DNA of 40,945 nt from Opitutaceae bacterium BACL24 MAG-120322-bin51 (GTDB lineage Bacteria > Verrucomicrobiota > Verrucomicrobiia > Opitutales > Coraliomargaritaceae). The notes under the pieces are model-generated. The model made no database searches, was not told the DNA's origin, and was given only the letters and a program-made list of their open reading frames with translations. Shown one piece after another: positions 12,609 through 23,124 of this stretch (position 1 is its first letter; each line of letters begins with the position of its first letter). The stretch spans positions 1 to 40,945 of the forward strand of contig CAJJBN010000026.1 of NCBI GenBank assembly GCA_905182435.1, read 5' to 3'. The position numbers and the translations under genes are program-made.

Positions 12609-12741
12609 GAAAGTATAAAGGTGTTAAAGTAGAAACGTGAGAAAGTAGAAACGTAAGAAAGTAGAATCCACCACCTTCATACTTGAATACTTTCCCGCCT
12701 TCCCACCTTCATACTTTTATACCTTTATACTTTTCCGAATA
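12609..12741. repeat. Low-complexity intergenic tract with inverted ends
   Basis: Short phrases such as AAAGTAGAAACGT and CACCTTCATACTT recur, and the outer 13 bases (AAAGTATAAAGGT at 12610-12622) are exactly inverted at 12721-12733. The tract could form a long imperfect stem between trpC and rsmA. Its function is not known; it abuts the rsmA ATG. Confidence 0.75.
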
Positions 12742-13575
12742 ATGCCACTCAGCCCCAAACAAACCCGCGCGCTGCTTGATGAGCTCGCGCATTTCCCAAA
12801 CAAAAAGTTGGGACAAAACTTCCTCGTTGATGGTAACATCGTGCGCAAGTCGGTCGAGATGGCGGACATTGACGCCAGCAGCCATGTCGTCGAAGTCGGC
12901 CCAGGGCTTGGCACCCTCACGCGTGCCATTCTCAGCACAGGGGCAACTGTCTGGGCAGTGGAGCGCGATAGGACTCTATCCGAGCACATCCGTGTGAACG
13001 TGCTACCCGAGCAGCCAAACTTACATTTAATCGAAGGTGACTGCCTCGATTACCCGCGCGCCGAACTGCCCATCAAACAAGCCAACGCTGGCTTTAAAAT
13101 TGTCGCCAACCTTCCTTATGCAGTCTCCACACCGTGGATGGAAGCCGTCATCTCGGGACCTCTCCCACAGCGCATGGTGCTGATGCTACAAAAAGAAGCC
13201 GCCGACCGCTACATCGCCAAGCATGGCAGCAAAGCGTTCGGAGCCATTTCAATTTTCCTGCAGTCAGTCTATACCGCACATAGCAAGCACCTCGTTTCCG
13301 CACAATGTTTCCACCCTGCACCAAAAGTCGATTCCGCGCTACTGCGTTTGGATCTACGCGAGGACGCGGTACATTTTTCGAAAGTCGCACGCGAATGCAT
13401 CCGTCGTATCTTTACCCAACGCCGCAAACAGCTGGGTGCACTCTGCAAACGCGACCCGCAACCCGAAGCACGTGAGTGGTTCGATTCCATTGTCGCAGAC
13501 GGAGTCAAAGCAACCGTCCGCCCCGAAGAACTTGCCATCGAATACTGGCAAGAGCTCGCGAAACGACTTCCCTAG
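12742..13575 (+). CDS. rsmA: 16S rRNA dimethyladenosine transferase
   Basis: 277 residues (RsmA/KsgA). It dimethylates the two adjacent adenines in the 3' terminal hairpin of 16S rRNA during 30S maturation. KKLGQNFLVD (21-30) and EVGPGLGTLT (51-60) form the SAM-binding site. NLPY (123-126) is the catalytic motif IV of N6-adenine methyltransferases. The C-terminal helical domain includes RIFTQRRKQLGAL. It lies alone between two repeat-type intergenic regions. The ATG has no Shine-Dalgarno and sits at the end of a low-complexity tract. Confidence 0.96.
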   Translation: MPLSPKQTRALLDELAHFPNKKLGQNFLVDGNIVRKSVEMADIDASSHVVEVGPGLGTLTRAILSTGATVWAVERDRTLSEHIRVNVLPEQPNLHLIEGDCLDYPRAELPIKQANAGFKIVANLPYAVSTPWMEAVISGPLPQRMVLMLQKEAADRYIAKHGSKAFGAISIFLQSVYTAHSKHLVSAQCFHPAPKVDSALLRLDLREDAVHFSKVARECIRRIFTQRRKQLGALCKRDPQPEAREWFDSIVADGVKATVRPEELAIEYWQELAKRLP

Positions 13576-13655
13576 GTCAGCCACAATTAACTGACCACGA
13601 GCTGAACACTTGAAAGCAGTTTAATTCACGACAGGGCTGATAGCTCTAAGCTTGC

Positions 13656-13737
13656 TTTTTTTGGAGGGAAACGCTCCGTCGTTTCCATTGCGCGGGGCAG
13701 ACGTATGGAAACGACGGAGCGTTTCCCTCCAAAAAAA
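13656..13737. repeat. Perfect 32-bp inverted repeat made of two GGAG hairpins
   Basis: Left arm 13656-13687 and right arm 13706-13737 are exact reverse complements around 18 bases, with T7 and A7 at the outside. Each arm contains its own hairpin GGAG-GGAAACG-CTCCGT-CGTTTCC (13663-13686 on +, 13707-13730 on -), the same 4+7+6+7 layout as in the 2.2-kb repeat but with a different stem. It may also act as a bidirectional terminator between rsmA and the symporter gene. Confidence 0.95.
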
Positions 13738-13828
13738 ATACTTCGGGGCTTCCCCCGAGGATCATTACTTTCAAGCTTTCAAAGTTTTGAATTCGTAATT
13801 CCTAATTCTTAATCCTTAATTGTCTTCT

Positions 13829-15139
13829 ATGAACCCCATTCACTGGAAACTGCACTGGCAGATATTACTCGCACTCGCACTTGCCACACTGTTCGCATGT
13901 GCCCTCATGCCCAACATTGACGGAGCGTTTAGCAGTCACGTCGAAGTCTTTTGTCAATTCATCGGCACGCTCTTTATGAACGCACTGAAGATGGTCATCG
14001 TACCATTGATCGTCGCGTCCATCATCAGCGGAGTCATGCATCTTGGTGCTGAAAAAGGTGTCGGCCGTATGGGGTTTAAAACCTTCCTTTATTACACCTG
14101 CAGTGGAGCCGCTGCAGTCATCGTCGGCGTCGTCGTGGTGAATCTCATCGGCCCCGGTAATATTGATGCGGAGACTGCCACGGCGATGCTTGGCCGCGGC
14201 AGCGAAACTGCCCTCAACGAAGGATTAATGAGCAAAGTCGAAGGCCGCAGCAGCAGCGACCTGTTTGATATCTTTCTGCGCATGTTCCCATCCAACATCG
14301 TTGATGCGGCAACCAACAATGGCCAACTGCTCGGAGTCATCACCTTCTCGCTACTGTTTGGCGCCTTCATCGGCAAGCTGCCCGAGACACAACGCGAGAC
14401 GCAGCAAAAATTCTGGGAGAGTGCCCAAGCAGTGATGCTTAAGTTCACCGACTTCATCATCCGTTTCGCACCGATTGGCGTGTTCGGCCTCGTCACCCCA
14501 GTGTTGTTCAACGCGCCCATCGGCGACCTCATCGGCGCGATTTTCTGGTTCTTCATCACTGTAGTTTTAGCGCTGGCGATTCATTTTTTCATCAACCTCG
14601 CCCTAGTGCTCAAGTTTATCGGCAAGGTCAACCCGATCACGCACTACAAAGAGATGGTTCCGGTGCTGCTCACTGCGTTTTCCACCGCCAGCTCATCCGC
14701 CACCCTGCCACTCACCATTGAAACCGTCGAAACGCGTGCCCAGGTTTCGAAGAAGACCAGCTCCTTTACCCTGCCCCTCGGCGCGACGGTGAATATGGAC
14801 GGCACCGCACTCTACGAATGCGTGGTCGTGCTGTTCATCGCACAACTCTACGCATCCACCGGCCAAGTCGCACTCGGTATCGGCGATCAGCTGCTGGTGG
14901 TTTTCCTCGCCTTGACCACTAGTATCGGCGTCGCCGGAATTCCGGCAGCCAGTCTCGTGGCGATTGCCGTCATTCTACCCGCTGTCGGCCTACCCGTCGA
15001 AGCGATCGGCGTGGTCTGGGTAACCGATCGTATTCTTGATATGTGCCGCACCTCAGTTAATGTCTTTAGCGACACCGTCGGCGCCGTCGCGATTGCTCGC
15101 AGCGAAGGCGAGCAGCCGTATCCGACTGAAAGTTGTTAG
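13829..15139 (+). CDS. Dicarboxylate/amino acid:cation symporter (DAACS/SLC1 family)
   Basis: 436 residues from ATG 13829; an upstream TTG three codons earlier is less likely. Eight membrane helices plus two re-entrant hairpins are expected. Family signatures are LLTAFSTASSSATLPLT (serine-rich hairpin 1), LPLGATVNMDGTALYE (the NMDGT Na+/substrate motif), GVAGIPAASLVAIAVILPA (hairpin 2) and RTSVNVFSDTVGAVAIAR. It takes up C4-dicarboxylates or acidic/neutral amino acids with Na+ or H+. The Arg in RTSVNVFSD is where glutamate and dicarboxylate carriers of the family bind the side-chain carboxylate, so an acidic substrate is favoured. Not clearly in an operon. Confidence 0.94.
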   Translation: MNPIHWKLHWQILLALALATLFACALMPNIDGAFSSHVEVFCQFIGTLFMNALKMVIVPLIVASIISGVMHLGAEKGVGRMGFKTFLYYTCSGAAAVIVGVVVVNLIGPGNIDAETATAMLGRGSETALNEGLMSKVEGRSSSDLFDIFLRMFPSNIVDAATNNGQLLGVITFSLLFGAFIGKLPETQRETQQKFWESAQAVMLKFTDFIIRFAPIGVFGLVTPVLFNAPIGDLIGAIFWFFITVVLALAIHFFINLALVLKFIGKVNPITHYKEMVPVLLTAFSTASSSATLPLTIETVETRAQVSKKTSSFTLPLGATVNMDGTALYECVVVLFIAQLYASTGQVALGIGDQLLVVFLALTTSIGVAGIPAASLVAIAVILPAVGLPVEAIGVVWVTDRILDMCRTSVNVFSDTVGAVAIARSEGEQPYPTESC

Positions 15140-15200
15140 TTAAAGCATCTAGCTCTTTTCTTCACCGGTCTACAAACAGCTGACAACCAACCACACTCAC

Positions 15201-15659
15201 ATGACTACTGACCAACGCTTAGCCGAACTCGGCATCGAACTTCCAACCGCACCTGCACCAGCCGGTAACTACGTCGCGGCCATGCAAGTCGGCAACCTGC
15301 TCTACATTTCCGGAGCCATTTGTCTGGTCAACGGCGAGATGACCCACACGGGTAAAATCGGTGAAACACGCGACATCGCCTACGGCCAAGCCGCCGCCCG
15401 CGTCTGTGCGCTCAATCTTCTTGCAGTCGCCAAAGGTCACCTTGGCGATCTCGATAAAGTTTCCCGCGTCGTGCAGCTCAACGGCTTCGTCAACGGTGTG
15501 CCCGGCTTTGCTGACAGCCCTGCCGTGATCAACGGCGCCTCCGACAGCATGGTCGAAATCCTCGGCGAACGCGGCCGCCACACACGAGCAGCGGTAGCTG
15601 TCACAGGCCTGCCGCTGGATACCACCGTCGAAATTCAAGCGATCTTCGAAGTTGCTTAA
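15201..15659 (+). CDS. RidA family (YjgF/YER057c/UK114) protein
   Basis: 152 residues. Typical features: NLLYISGAICLVNGEM near 33-48, the helix AARVCALNLLAVAKGHLGDL, and the C-terminal strand RAAVAVTGLPLDTTVEIQAIF. The Arg at R-A-A-V occupies the position of the catalytic Arg in RidA enamine/imine deaminases, and the Glu in VEI matches the active-site Glu. It is of the longer YjgH/YbaFY-like kind, so imine deamination is likely but the substrate is uncertain. Single gene, converging on queF with 65 bp between. Confidence 0.9.
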   Translation: MTTDQRLAELGIELPTAPAPAGNYVAAMQVGNLLYISGAICLVNGEMTHTGKIGETRDIAYGQAAARVCALNLLAVAKGHLGDLDKVSRVVQLNGFVNGVPGFADSPAVINGASDSMVEILGERGRHTRAAVAVTGLPLDTTVEIQAIFEVA

Positions 15660-15724
15660 TTAGACGTGAAACAGGCATTGCAGCGCCATCTTCGGCAGAC
15701 CTTCGTGCTGCCAGTCATTTTTGC

Positions 15725-16099
15725 CTAGCTAGCAAATGGCACGGTCTTTGGACCGTCGTAGCCGTCTTGCTGCGCCTCAACGATCAAGTTGGATCGAATG
15801 CCGCCGCGGCCACGCCAAATCGTTTCGAGACGTGCCCAGCGTGGCTTAGTCACGGCAAACAGATCCTCAAAGATTTTGTTGGTCGCCGCTTCGAAGAAAA
15901 TCCCCTTGTTGCGATAATCGTGCAGGTAGAGCTTCATCGCCTTTAGCTCGATGCAGAGCTCATCGGGCGCATAGCTAAAAACCACCGTCGCGTAGTCCGG
16001 ATGGCCAGTCATCGGGCAGGTGGAAGTAAACTCCTCCTGGATGTGCTGGATGGTGTAGTTGCGCTCTTGATTCGGATTTGGGAAAGTCTCGATGTCCAT
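15725..16099 (-). CDS. queF: NADPH-dependent 7-cyano-7-deazaguanine reductase
   Basis: 124 residues, the short monodomain QueF type. It reduces preQ0 to preQ1 in queuosine synthesis. FTSTCPMTGHPDYA (29-42) carries the catalytic Cys33 that forms the thioimide with preQ0 and the Asp that protonates it. ELKAMKLYLHDYRNKGIFFE (51-70) is the QueF family motif for NADPH binding. No other queuosine gene is nearby. Its start is 88 bp from the divergent chrA start. Confidence 0.96.
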   Translation of the reverse strand: MDIETFPNPNQERNYTIQHIQEEFTSTCPMTGHPDYATVVFSYAPDELCIELKAMKLYLHDYRNKGIFFEAATNKIFEDLFAVTKPRWARLETIWRGRGGIRSNLIVEAQQDGYDGPKTVPFAS

Positions 16100-16187
16100 G
16101 ATCGCAGCACAGTGCGCGTTGTCGGCAAAAGTTCAACCCAACTCTTCAATTCTTGAAAAAAGCATCCGATCGGTCCTAATTCAGCCT

Positions 16188-17372
16188 ATGTCGACGCAAC
16201 AGCCACTCTCCGCTCTAAAGATATTTCTGATTTACCTCCGACTCGGTTGCCTCTCGTTCGGCGGACCGGTGGCTCACTTCGGCTACTTTAAGGAAGAGTT
16301 CGTCAGTTGCCGTAAATGGCTAACCGCGTCGCACTACGCAGAGCTACTGGCGCTGTGCCAATTCGTACCTGGCCCATCTAGCAGTCAGTTGGGCTTCGCC
16401 ATCGCATGGCAGCGCGGCGGACTACGCGGAGCATGTGCCGCGTGGCTGGGCTTCTCGCTGCCGTCGGCGCTGATCATGATCGCCTGCGCTTACGGGCTTA
16501 GCGTAATTGGTGATGGTGCCGTTCCGTTGATTCACGGACTCCTCATCGCAGCCGTCGCTGTGGTCGCCAAAGCAGTGCTCGATTTAGGCAAAAAACTATG
16601 CCCCGACTGGCCCCGCATCGCGATCGCAGTTGGCGGTGCGGCACTCACGCTTTCTGTCCCTGGCGCATGGATACAAATCGGCGTCATCTTACTGGGCGTT
16701 GCAATCGGCAACGCCCTGTTCCGCAACTGCAGCCAAGAGAAGCCAGAGCTACACGGCGCACAGCAACTCGTCAGTATGCGCACGATGTGCATCGCACTCA
16801 CGAGCTTTTGCGTGCTGCTAACCGCCTCACTGCTGGTATCGCCGGATGCAAGTAGCGCAATTTATGGGATGAATTACCGAGCGGGTGCGATGGTCTTCGG
16901 CGGCGGTCACGTGGTGCTGCCCTTGTTGCATGATAGCGTGGTGCCTAGCGGCCTCGTATCGGAAAGCAACTTCCTCGCTGGCTATAGCGCGGCGCAAGCA
17001 CTGCCCGGCCCGCTATTCACGCTCTCGGCTTTTCTCGGCACCGCCAGCCAAGCCACCTCGCCGCACTGGATCGGTGGCGCAATCGCATTAATCGCGATCT
17101 TCCTGCCTGGGATGCTGCTACTCATTGGCCTACTACCACTGTGGAATACCTTTCGAAACAAAGTCTGGGCACAAGCCGGCCTCATTGGTGCGAATGCCGC
17201 TGTCGTCGGTCTACTCCTCGCCGCTTTAATCAATCCGGTCTGGGCACACGGCGTGCAACGCTGGACCGATGTCGTGCTGGCTGCTGGCGCCTTTATCGCG
17301 CTGAGTCGATTTAAGATCCCTGCGTGGCTGGTCGTACTCAGTTGCGCTGCTGGCGGCTATCTAATCCCTTAG
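16188..17372 (+). CDS. chrA: Chromate transporter, long-chain CHR family
   Basis: 394 residues from ATG 16188. A start at 16092 would overlap the queF start and adds a non-family N-terminus. Two homologous CHR domains: the first has RLGCLSFGGPVAHFGYF and LALCQFVPGPSSSQLG, the second GAMVFGGGHVVLPLLHD and GYSAAQALPGPLFTLSAFLG. About ten membrane helices. ChrA expels chromate, but many environmental homologues may carry other anions, so substrate is inferred. A single gene with its own short intergenic region. Confidence 0.93.
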   Translation: MSTQQPLSALKIFLIYLRLGCLSFGGPVAHFGYFKEEFVSCRKWLTASHYAELLALCQFVPGPSSSQLGFAIAWQRGGLRGACAAWLGFSLPSALIMIACAYGLSVIGDGAVPLIHGLLIAAVAVVAKAVLDLGKKLCPDWPRIAIAVGGAALTLSVPGAWIQIGVILLGVAIGNALFRNCSQEKPELHGAQQLVSMRTMCIALTSFCVLLTASLLVSPDASSAIYGMNYRAGAMVFGGGHVVLPLLHDSVVPSGLVSESNFLAGYSAAQALPGPLFTLSAFLGTASQATSPHWIGGAIALIAIFLPGMLLLIGLLPLWNTFRNKVWAQAGLIGANAAVVGLLLAALINPVWAHGVQRWTDVVLAAGAFIALSRFKIPAWLVVLSCAAGGYLIP

Positions 17373-17444
17373 ACAAGCGGCGACCACTCCCACGCTCGAC
17401 TTTCAAAAGGTAGTCCGTTACACGTTACCCTCACACACAACGCT

Positions 17445-18626
17445 ATGCCTGAAACCAACTCGCCCTCTCTGTCTCCCTCACAGAAACGAATCATCGCCGC
17501 TGGAGCGACTGCCCTCGCCCTGATACTACTCATCGCCACGGCCTGTTCGCTGTTCGTCGTGCTGCAGATGTTTATCCTCACATTCAAAGACGTGCTACTA
17601 CCACTGGCGATCGCCGCGATCCTCGCCACACTGCTGCGCCCCATCATCACCTTGTGCGAGAAACATACCCGGCTCTCCAAAACCCAAGGCATCATTCTAC
17701 TCTACTTGCTAGTGCTGCTCGCCATCGCGACCATTACGATGCTGCTGTTGCCAATTTTATTGCGCCAAGTCACGGAATTCATCGAAGCAGTGCCAAGCAT
17801 ACGCGACAATTTCTATCAATTCTTGCAAGAAAAGGCGCCGGCCGCATGGCAATGGCTACATGCCAAGCTCGGCCAAGCACCCGATGCATATGTGCAGAAT
17901 ATCGTCGCCACACACTCTGAAACTATCACCAGCGGACTTCAGGCTCTACCAGAAAAAATCAGCACGATTGGCGGTTCAGTCGGCGGCTTTATCGGGAGCA
18001 TGTTTGCGAAAATTGCGGCCTACGCGATTATCCCGATCTACCTATTCTTCATTCTGAATGGTAACCGCAACGTGTGGAACGATCTGCAAACGCAGCTCAG
18101 CTTCTTGCCTGATGAGCGTCGACATGACATCGTCTTTCTCTGCCGTCAGTTTAGCGAGATACTCGTCGCATTTTTCCGTGGGCAAATCATTATCGGCCTG
18201 CTCCTCGGCGGCGTGCTGGCGGTCGGCTTTGCGCTGGTCGGCCTCAAGTTCGGCATCGTCTTGGGCCTCGTGCTTGGCCTACTCAACATCATTCCCTACC
18301 TCGGCACCATGCTCGGCATACTTAGCGTGCTTCCACTCGCCTATTTTCAAGACGATGGCGGCACCAGTTTGATCGGCCTTTGCGCGGTCGTCTTTATCAT
18401 CGGCCAACTGCTCACCGACTACGTGTTCACTCCGCGCATCATGGGCGATAAAACCGGAATGGGGCCAATGCTTATCATCTTTTCCATTTTCTTTTGGGGC
18501 GTCGCTCTCGGTGGCATCATGGGCATGGTGCTAGCGATTCCACTTACCGCATTTTTATTAATCTTCTGGCGCTTGGCCCGTGAACGCTATTTACCAGCCC
18601 TCACTTCCAAACATTCAGACGCCTAA
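17445..18626 (+). CDS. AI-2E transporter family (PerM/UPF0118) membrane protein
   Basis: 393 residues. N-terminal membrane helices near 12-50 and 65-95, a central soluble amphipathic region (about 100-160), then C-terminal helices with the family motifs [33 protein letters not shown] and [18 protein letters not shown]. Proteins of this family export small molecules such as AI-2 or act as Na+(Li+)/H+ antiporters; which applies here cannot be told. The gene follows chrA by 72 bp. Confidence 0.9.
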   Translation: MPETNSPSLSPSQKRIIAAGATALALILLIATACSLFVVLQMFILTFKDVLLPLAIAAILATLLRPIITLCEKHTRLSKTQGIILLYLLVLLAIATITMLLLPILLRQVTEFIEAVPSIRDNFYQFLQEKAPAAWQWLHAKLGQAPDAYVQNIVATHSETITSGLQALPEKISTIGGSVGGFIGSMFAKIAAYAIIPIYLFFILNGNRNVWNDLQTQLSFLPDERRHDIVFLCRQFSEILVAFFRGQIIIGLLLGGVLAVGFALVGLKFGIVLGLVLGLLNIIPYLGTMLGILSVLPLAYFQDDGGTSLIGLCAVVFIIGQLLTDYVFTPRIMGDKTGMGPMLIIFSIFFWGVALGGIMGMVLAIPLTAFLLIFWRLARERYLPALTSKHSDA

Positions 18627-18783
18627 AGACTAAAAAATCTTAATCTCAATCTTACTCCTAATCCTAATTTCCTCACACGGGACGACTGATTAAGAGCAAG
18701 ATGACGAGTAGGATTAAGATTCCAAAACTTTCACTTTCTATCCTCTCAACTCTCAGGTCTCAGACCTCAGCCCTCTAATTTAA
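18627..18783. repeat. Low-complexity intergenic tract with inverted phrases
   Basis: Phrases like CTTAATCTCAATCTTACTCC and CCTAATCC are followed 40 bases later by their approximate reverse complement (GAGTAGGATTAAGATTCC, ending near 18722). Then a second vocabulary, CTCTCAACTCTCAGGTCTC, runs up to the rph ATG. No gene or Shine-Dalgarno is visible. Confidence 0.6.
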
Positions 18784-19545
18784 ATGTCCAACCAAACCAA
18801 CACACCTTTCGCCCGTCCTGATAACCGCGCAATCGACGAACTTCGTACGATTACATTTGAGACCGGCATCGCCCCTCATGCGCTCGGCTCAGTGCTCGTC
18901 AGCTTTGGCGACACACGCGTCATTTGCGCCGCATCAATCGACAACCGTGTGCCCGGCTGGATGCGCGCTCAAAAGGTCGAAGGTGGCTGGATGACTGCCG
19001 AGTATTCGATGCTTCCCTACAGTACACTCGATCGTAAGCGACGCGACATCAGCAGTGGTAAGGCCGACGGCCGCACCATCGAGATCCAACGTCTCATTGG
19101 CCGCTCACTGCGCGCCGTATTCGACCTCAAAAAACTCACAGGTAAGACGATTTGGATCGATTGCGATGTACTGCAAGCCGACGGCGGCACTCGCACCGCA
19201 TCGATCACTGGAGCTTATGTCGCCGCTCAAATTGCCATCCAGAAACTCATCGCAAAAGGTGAGCTGACCGAAAATCCGTTTAACGAATCCGTGGCCGCGG
19301 TCTCAGCCGGCGTCTACAAAGGCACCGCCGTGCTCGACCTCAACTATCCCGAAGATAAAAACGCCACCGTCGATGCCAACATCGTCATGACTGGCACCGG
19401 TAAATTCGTCGAAGTGCAAAGCTCCGGCGAAGAGGCCACTTACACACGTGAGGAACTCGACGCCCTACTCGACCTCGGCGCCAAAGGCATTAATGAAATC
19501 AACAAACTGCAAAACGCCGCTATCGCGGCGGGATTGGAGGGATAG
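18784..19545 (+). CDS. rph: Ribonuclease PH
   Basis: 253 residues. A phosphorolytic 3'-5' exoribonuclease that trims tRNA 3' ends, working as a hexamer. RTITFETGIAPHALGSVLVSFG matches the N-terminal strands, and EYSMLPYSTLDRKRRDISSGKADGRTIEIQRLIGRSLRAV contains the phosphate- and RNA-binding Arg cluster with the family signature. WIDCDVLQADGGTRTASITG (about 119-138) is the catalytic core with the conserved Asp and Gly-Gly-Thr-Arg. Start ATG follows a low-complexity tract. Confidence 0.97.
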   Translation: MSNQTNTPFARPDNRAIDELRTITFETGIAPHALGSVLVSFGDTRVICAASIDNRVPGWMRAQKVEGGWMTAEYSMLPYSTLDRKRRDISSGKADGRTIEIQRLIGRSLRAVFDLKKLTGKTIWIDCDVLQADGGTRTASITGAYVAAQIAIQKLIAKGELTENPFNESVAAVSAGVYKGTAVLDLNYPEDKNATVDANIVMTGTGKFVEVQSSGEEATYTREELDALLDLGAKGINEINKLQNAAIAAGLEG

Positions 19546-19553
19546 CATATTAT

Positions 19554-19646
19554 AGTGGTGAGGCGGGCACCACACTAGAAACGGCTTCCCGCCGCTTGTC
19601 CGTCGCCGCCCGTCTTAGATAAAAAGCGGCAGGATGCCGCTTCTAC
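19554..19646. repeat. REPIN-like pair of GTAG/CTAG hairpins
   Basis: On the minus strand 19646-19624 reads GTAG-AAGCGGCA-TCC-TGCCGCTT, a perfect 8-bp hairpin behind a GTAG head. On the plus strand 19575-19597 reads CTAG-AAACGGCT-TCC-CGCCGCTT, a decayed partner with the same 4+8+3+8 layout. A separate GTGGTG/CACCAC hairpin lies just to the left. It sits between rph and the EF-hand gene. Confidence 0.8.
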
Positions 19647-19732
19647 TTCATCGCTGAAACTTTTCAGCGATACTCACGATGTATACGTTAAGCAGCCAAC
19701 CAAGCGCTGCGAAACCACAAATTAAATACATT

Positions 19733-20119
19733 ATGAAATTAAACAGCCTCCTCCTCGCAGCACTCGCGACTTGCCTCATTTCTGCACTCGCTCAAGCCGA
19801 AGACAGATCCATCGCTGCTGGCGGCGACCAAGATGGCCAACGCAAAGACCGACCCAACCATGCAGAACGCGGCGAGCGCTTCGCCAACACTGACTCGAAC
19901 GGCGACGAACAGCTCTCGCTCGAAGAAGTCGAAAGCGCTGGTGCGAAACGACTCGTCAAGCACTTTGACAAGATCGATTCCAACGGCGACGGGCAACTGA
20001 CCAAAGACGAGCTCAAAGCCGCACATAAGAAACGCGGCAAGGGTGGCAAAGGAAAGGGCGGCAAAGGCGGCGCCAAGAGCGACGGCCAGTGCTCCAATTG
20101 CGATACAGACGCCGCATAA
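19733..20119 (+). CDS. Secreted EF-hand calcium-binding protein
   Basis: 128 residues from ATG 19733, chosen because MKLNSLLLAALATCLISALA is a clean signal peptide, cleaved near AQA. Upstream in-frame codons look like intergenic sequence. Two EF-hand loops follow: DSNGDEQLSLEE (54-65) and DSNGDGQLTKDE (82-93), both with acidic or Asn ligands at positions 1, 3, 5 and Glu at 12. The C-terminus is a Lys/Gly-rich tail and ends in C-S-N-C. Calcium binding outside the cytoplasm is likely; the role is unknown. A strong terminator follows. Confidence 0.88.
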   Translation: MKLNSLLLAALATCLISALAQAEDRSIAAGGDQDGQRKDRPNHAERGERFANTDSNGDEQLSLEEVESAGAKRLVKHFDKIDSNGDGQLTKDELKAAHKKRGKGGKGKGGKGGAKSDGQCSNCDTDAA

Positions 20120-20153
20120 AGAGGTTCCAAGCCGATCATACCATATTTCACTC

Positions 20154-20187
20154 AGCCCGAGCGCTTTAAGCGCCTCGGGCTTTTTTG
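20154..20187 (+). terminator. Rho-independent terminator after the EF-hand gene
   Basis: AGCCCGAGCGCTT and AAGCGCCTCGGGCT form a long GC-rich stem with one bulge, followed by TTTTTT, 35 bases past the EF-hand stop. Confidence 0.95.
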
Positions 20188-20208
20188 TGGCTGGACGGCA
20201 ATGACAAC

Positions 20209-20295
20209 GGGAGGGGCCACCTCCGCGTGGACCGATTCAGATTGGCACGCGCCCTAGTTAGTCCCAGCGCGGACGACACGGAGGTCATCCCTCCC
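20209..20295. repeat. REPIN-like pair of GGAG hairpins
   Basis: Plus strand 20210-20233 reads GGAG-GGGCCAC-CTCCGC-GTGGACC and minus strand 20294-20271 reads GGAG-GGATGAC-CTCCGT-GTCGTCC, facing each other across 37 bases. Both keep the 4+7+6+7 layout and loop of the 2.2-kb and 13.7-kb hairpins but with different arms (the first has one mismatch, the second one G-T pair). Confidence 0.9.
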
Positions 20296-20418
20296 GCGAG
20301 AAAAGCATCAATTCCCTAAAACTGCCACACTCCTTTTTCTTTGCCATCCAGAGACGACCTGCTTACATCCTCCGCCTTTCGACACTTTGTTCCACCTTCC
20401 CACTTTCCCACTTTTTCC

Positions 20419-22047
<1,629 letters not shown>

Positions 22048-22074
22048 ACTTCGCCAACGTAACTGACATTTAAA

Positions 22075-22596
22075 ATGAAACAGATTTATCAGATCCTTTC
22101 GACCTTCGCAATCTGCGCGCTCAGCATTCAAGCAGCCAACGCGCTAGACCTCGGTAAATATACCAATAAAGCCACCGAAGCCATCAGTGGCGGCAGCGAG
22201 CTGTTGTCGATGGGCAACGATCTGCTCAAATCGTTCAATGGTAACGAACCCGCGACGAATGCAGCCAAGGGCCTACTGAAGAGCTTTAATACAGAGAACT
22301 ACTTGGGCGCATTTGATTATTATAATCAGATCAAAGCCGCAGGTCTCAAGCCCTCTCAACTGCAGACTTGGAACGATGTCAAAAATCCGCTTTCCGCAAT
22401 AATTCTGGAGCGCAATTTTGATTTTAAAAAATCTGCTTTGTCCGACCTCACTCGCAAAGCCAGCACCGCGCTACAAAACAACGACAGCAAGGGTGCCAGC
22501 AATTATCTAGGTCAATTGAAGGACGCTGCCTCCTTGACCAGCGGCCAGAAGTCGCTGTTGCAAAAGATTCAGTCCAACCTGTTGCCGGTCAAATAA
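22075..22596 (+). CDS. Secreted helical protein of unknown function
   Basis: 173 residues. The signal peptide MKQIYQILSTFAICALSIQA is cleaved near A-N-A. The mature protein is helical, Lys/Asn/Ser-rich and free of Cys, with similar LLKSFN phrases repeated (about 52-57 and 67-72), which hints at an internal helical duplication. I recognise no family. It begins 27 bp after the ABC-F gene and may be co-transcribed with it. Confidence 0.7.
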   Translation: MKQIYQILSTFAICALSIQAANALDLGKYTNKATEAISGGSELLSMGNDLLKSFNGNEPATNAAKGLLKSFNTENYLGAFDYYNQIKAAGLKPSQLQTWNDVKNPLSAIILERNFDFKKSALSDLTRKASTALQNNDSKGASNYLGQLKDAASLTSGQKSLLQKIQSNLLPVK

Positions 22597-22636
22597 CACG
22601 CAGGCGCTCAATCCACGCGGCTCACGATCAACCCGA

Positions 22637-23080
22637 ATGGCAGCTATGGATCTCCGGTCTCATACCGCGTTACTACTTAAAAACTACTACCGTTGCTTTG
22701 CAGCCGAGCTGATCGAACCAGGGAATCATCAGGCGGATCGACTGATGGTCGCCCCCATCGTGGTGCTCTCCCACGGCATGCAGGCCGACCCGATTTTCAA
22801 CTACGGCAACAGCGCCGCGCAGGCACTGTTTGAGATGGACTGGGCCACCTTAACTGCCCTGCCCTCACGCTATTCCGCCGAGGCGATGCACCGCGACGAG
22901 CGCCAACAGCTGTTATCAGCAGTCGCCACTTTTGGCTACTCGGAAAACTACCGCGGCATTCGTGTCAGTGCCACGGGCAAGCGTTTCTACATTGATTCCG
23001 CCCGGGTCTGGTCGTTAATAGATGAAACTGGGCACCACGTTGGTCAAGCCGCCACTTTCGCCGAATGGAAAATGCTGTAG
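22637..23080 (+). CDS. MEKHLA domain (PAS-like) protein
   Basis: 147 residues. VVLSHGMQADPIFNYGNSAA, the central LPSRYSAEAMHRDER and GYSENYRGIRVSATGKRFYI match the stand-alone MEKHLA domain, a PAS-like fold originally described at the C-terminus of plant HD-ZIP III proteins and common in bacteria as a single domain. A ligand-sensing role is inferred from the PAS relationship. The start at 22637 is uncertain; a second ATG lies three codons later. Confidence 0.85.
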   Translation: MAAMDLRSHTALLLKNYYRCFAAELIEPGNHQADRLMVAPIVVLSHGMQADPIFNYGNSAAQALFEMDWATLTALPSRYSAEAMHRDERQQLLSAVATFGYSENYRGIRVSATGKRFYIDSARVWSLIDETGHHVGQAATFAEWKML

Positions 23081-23124
23081 AGGCTCGCTAACGCAGTCGC
23101 TGCTCGATTCTTCGCCATATTCAA

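Noticed and set aside
16092..16187. Longer N-terminus for ChrA
   Set aside because: It would overlap the divergent queF start, and the ChrA family sequence begins right after the Met at 16188.
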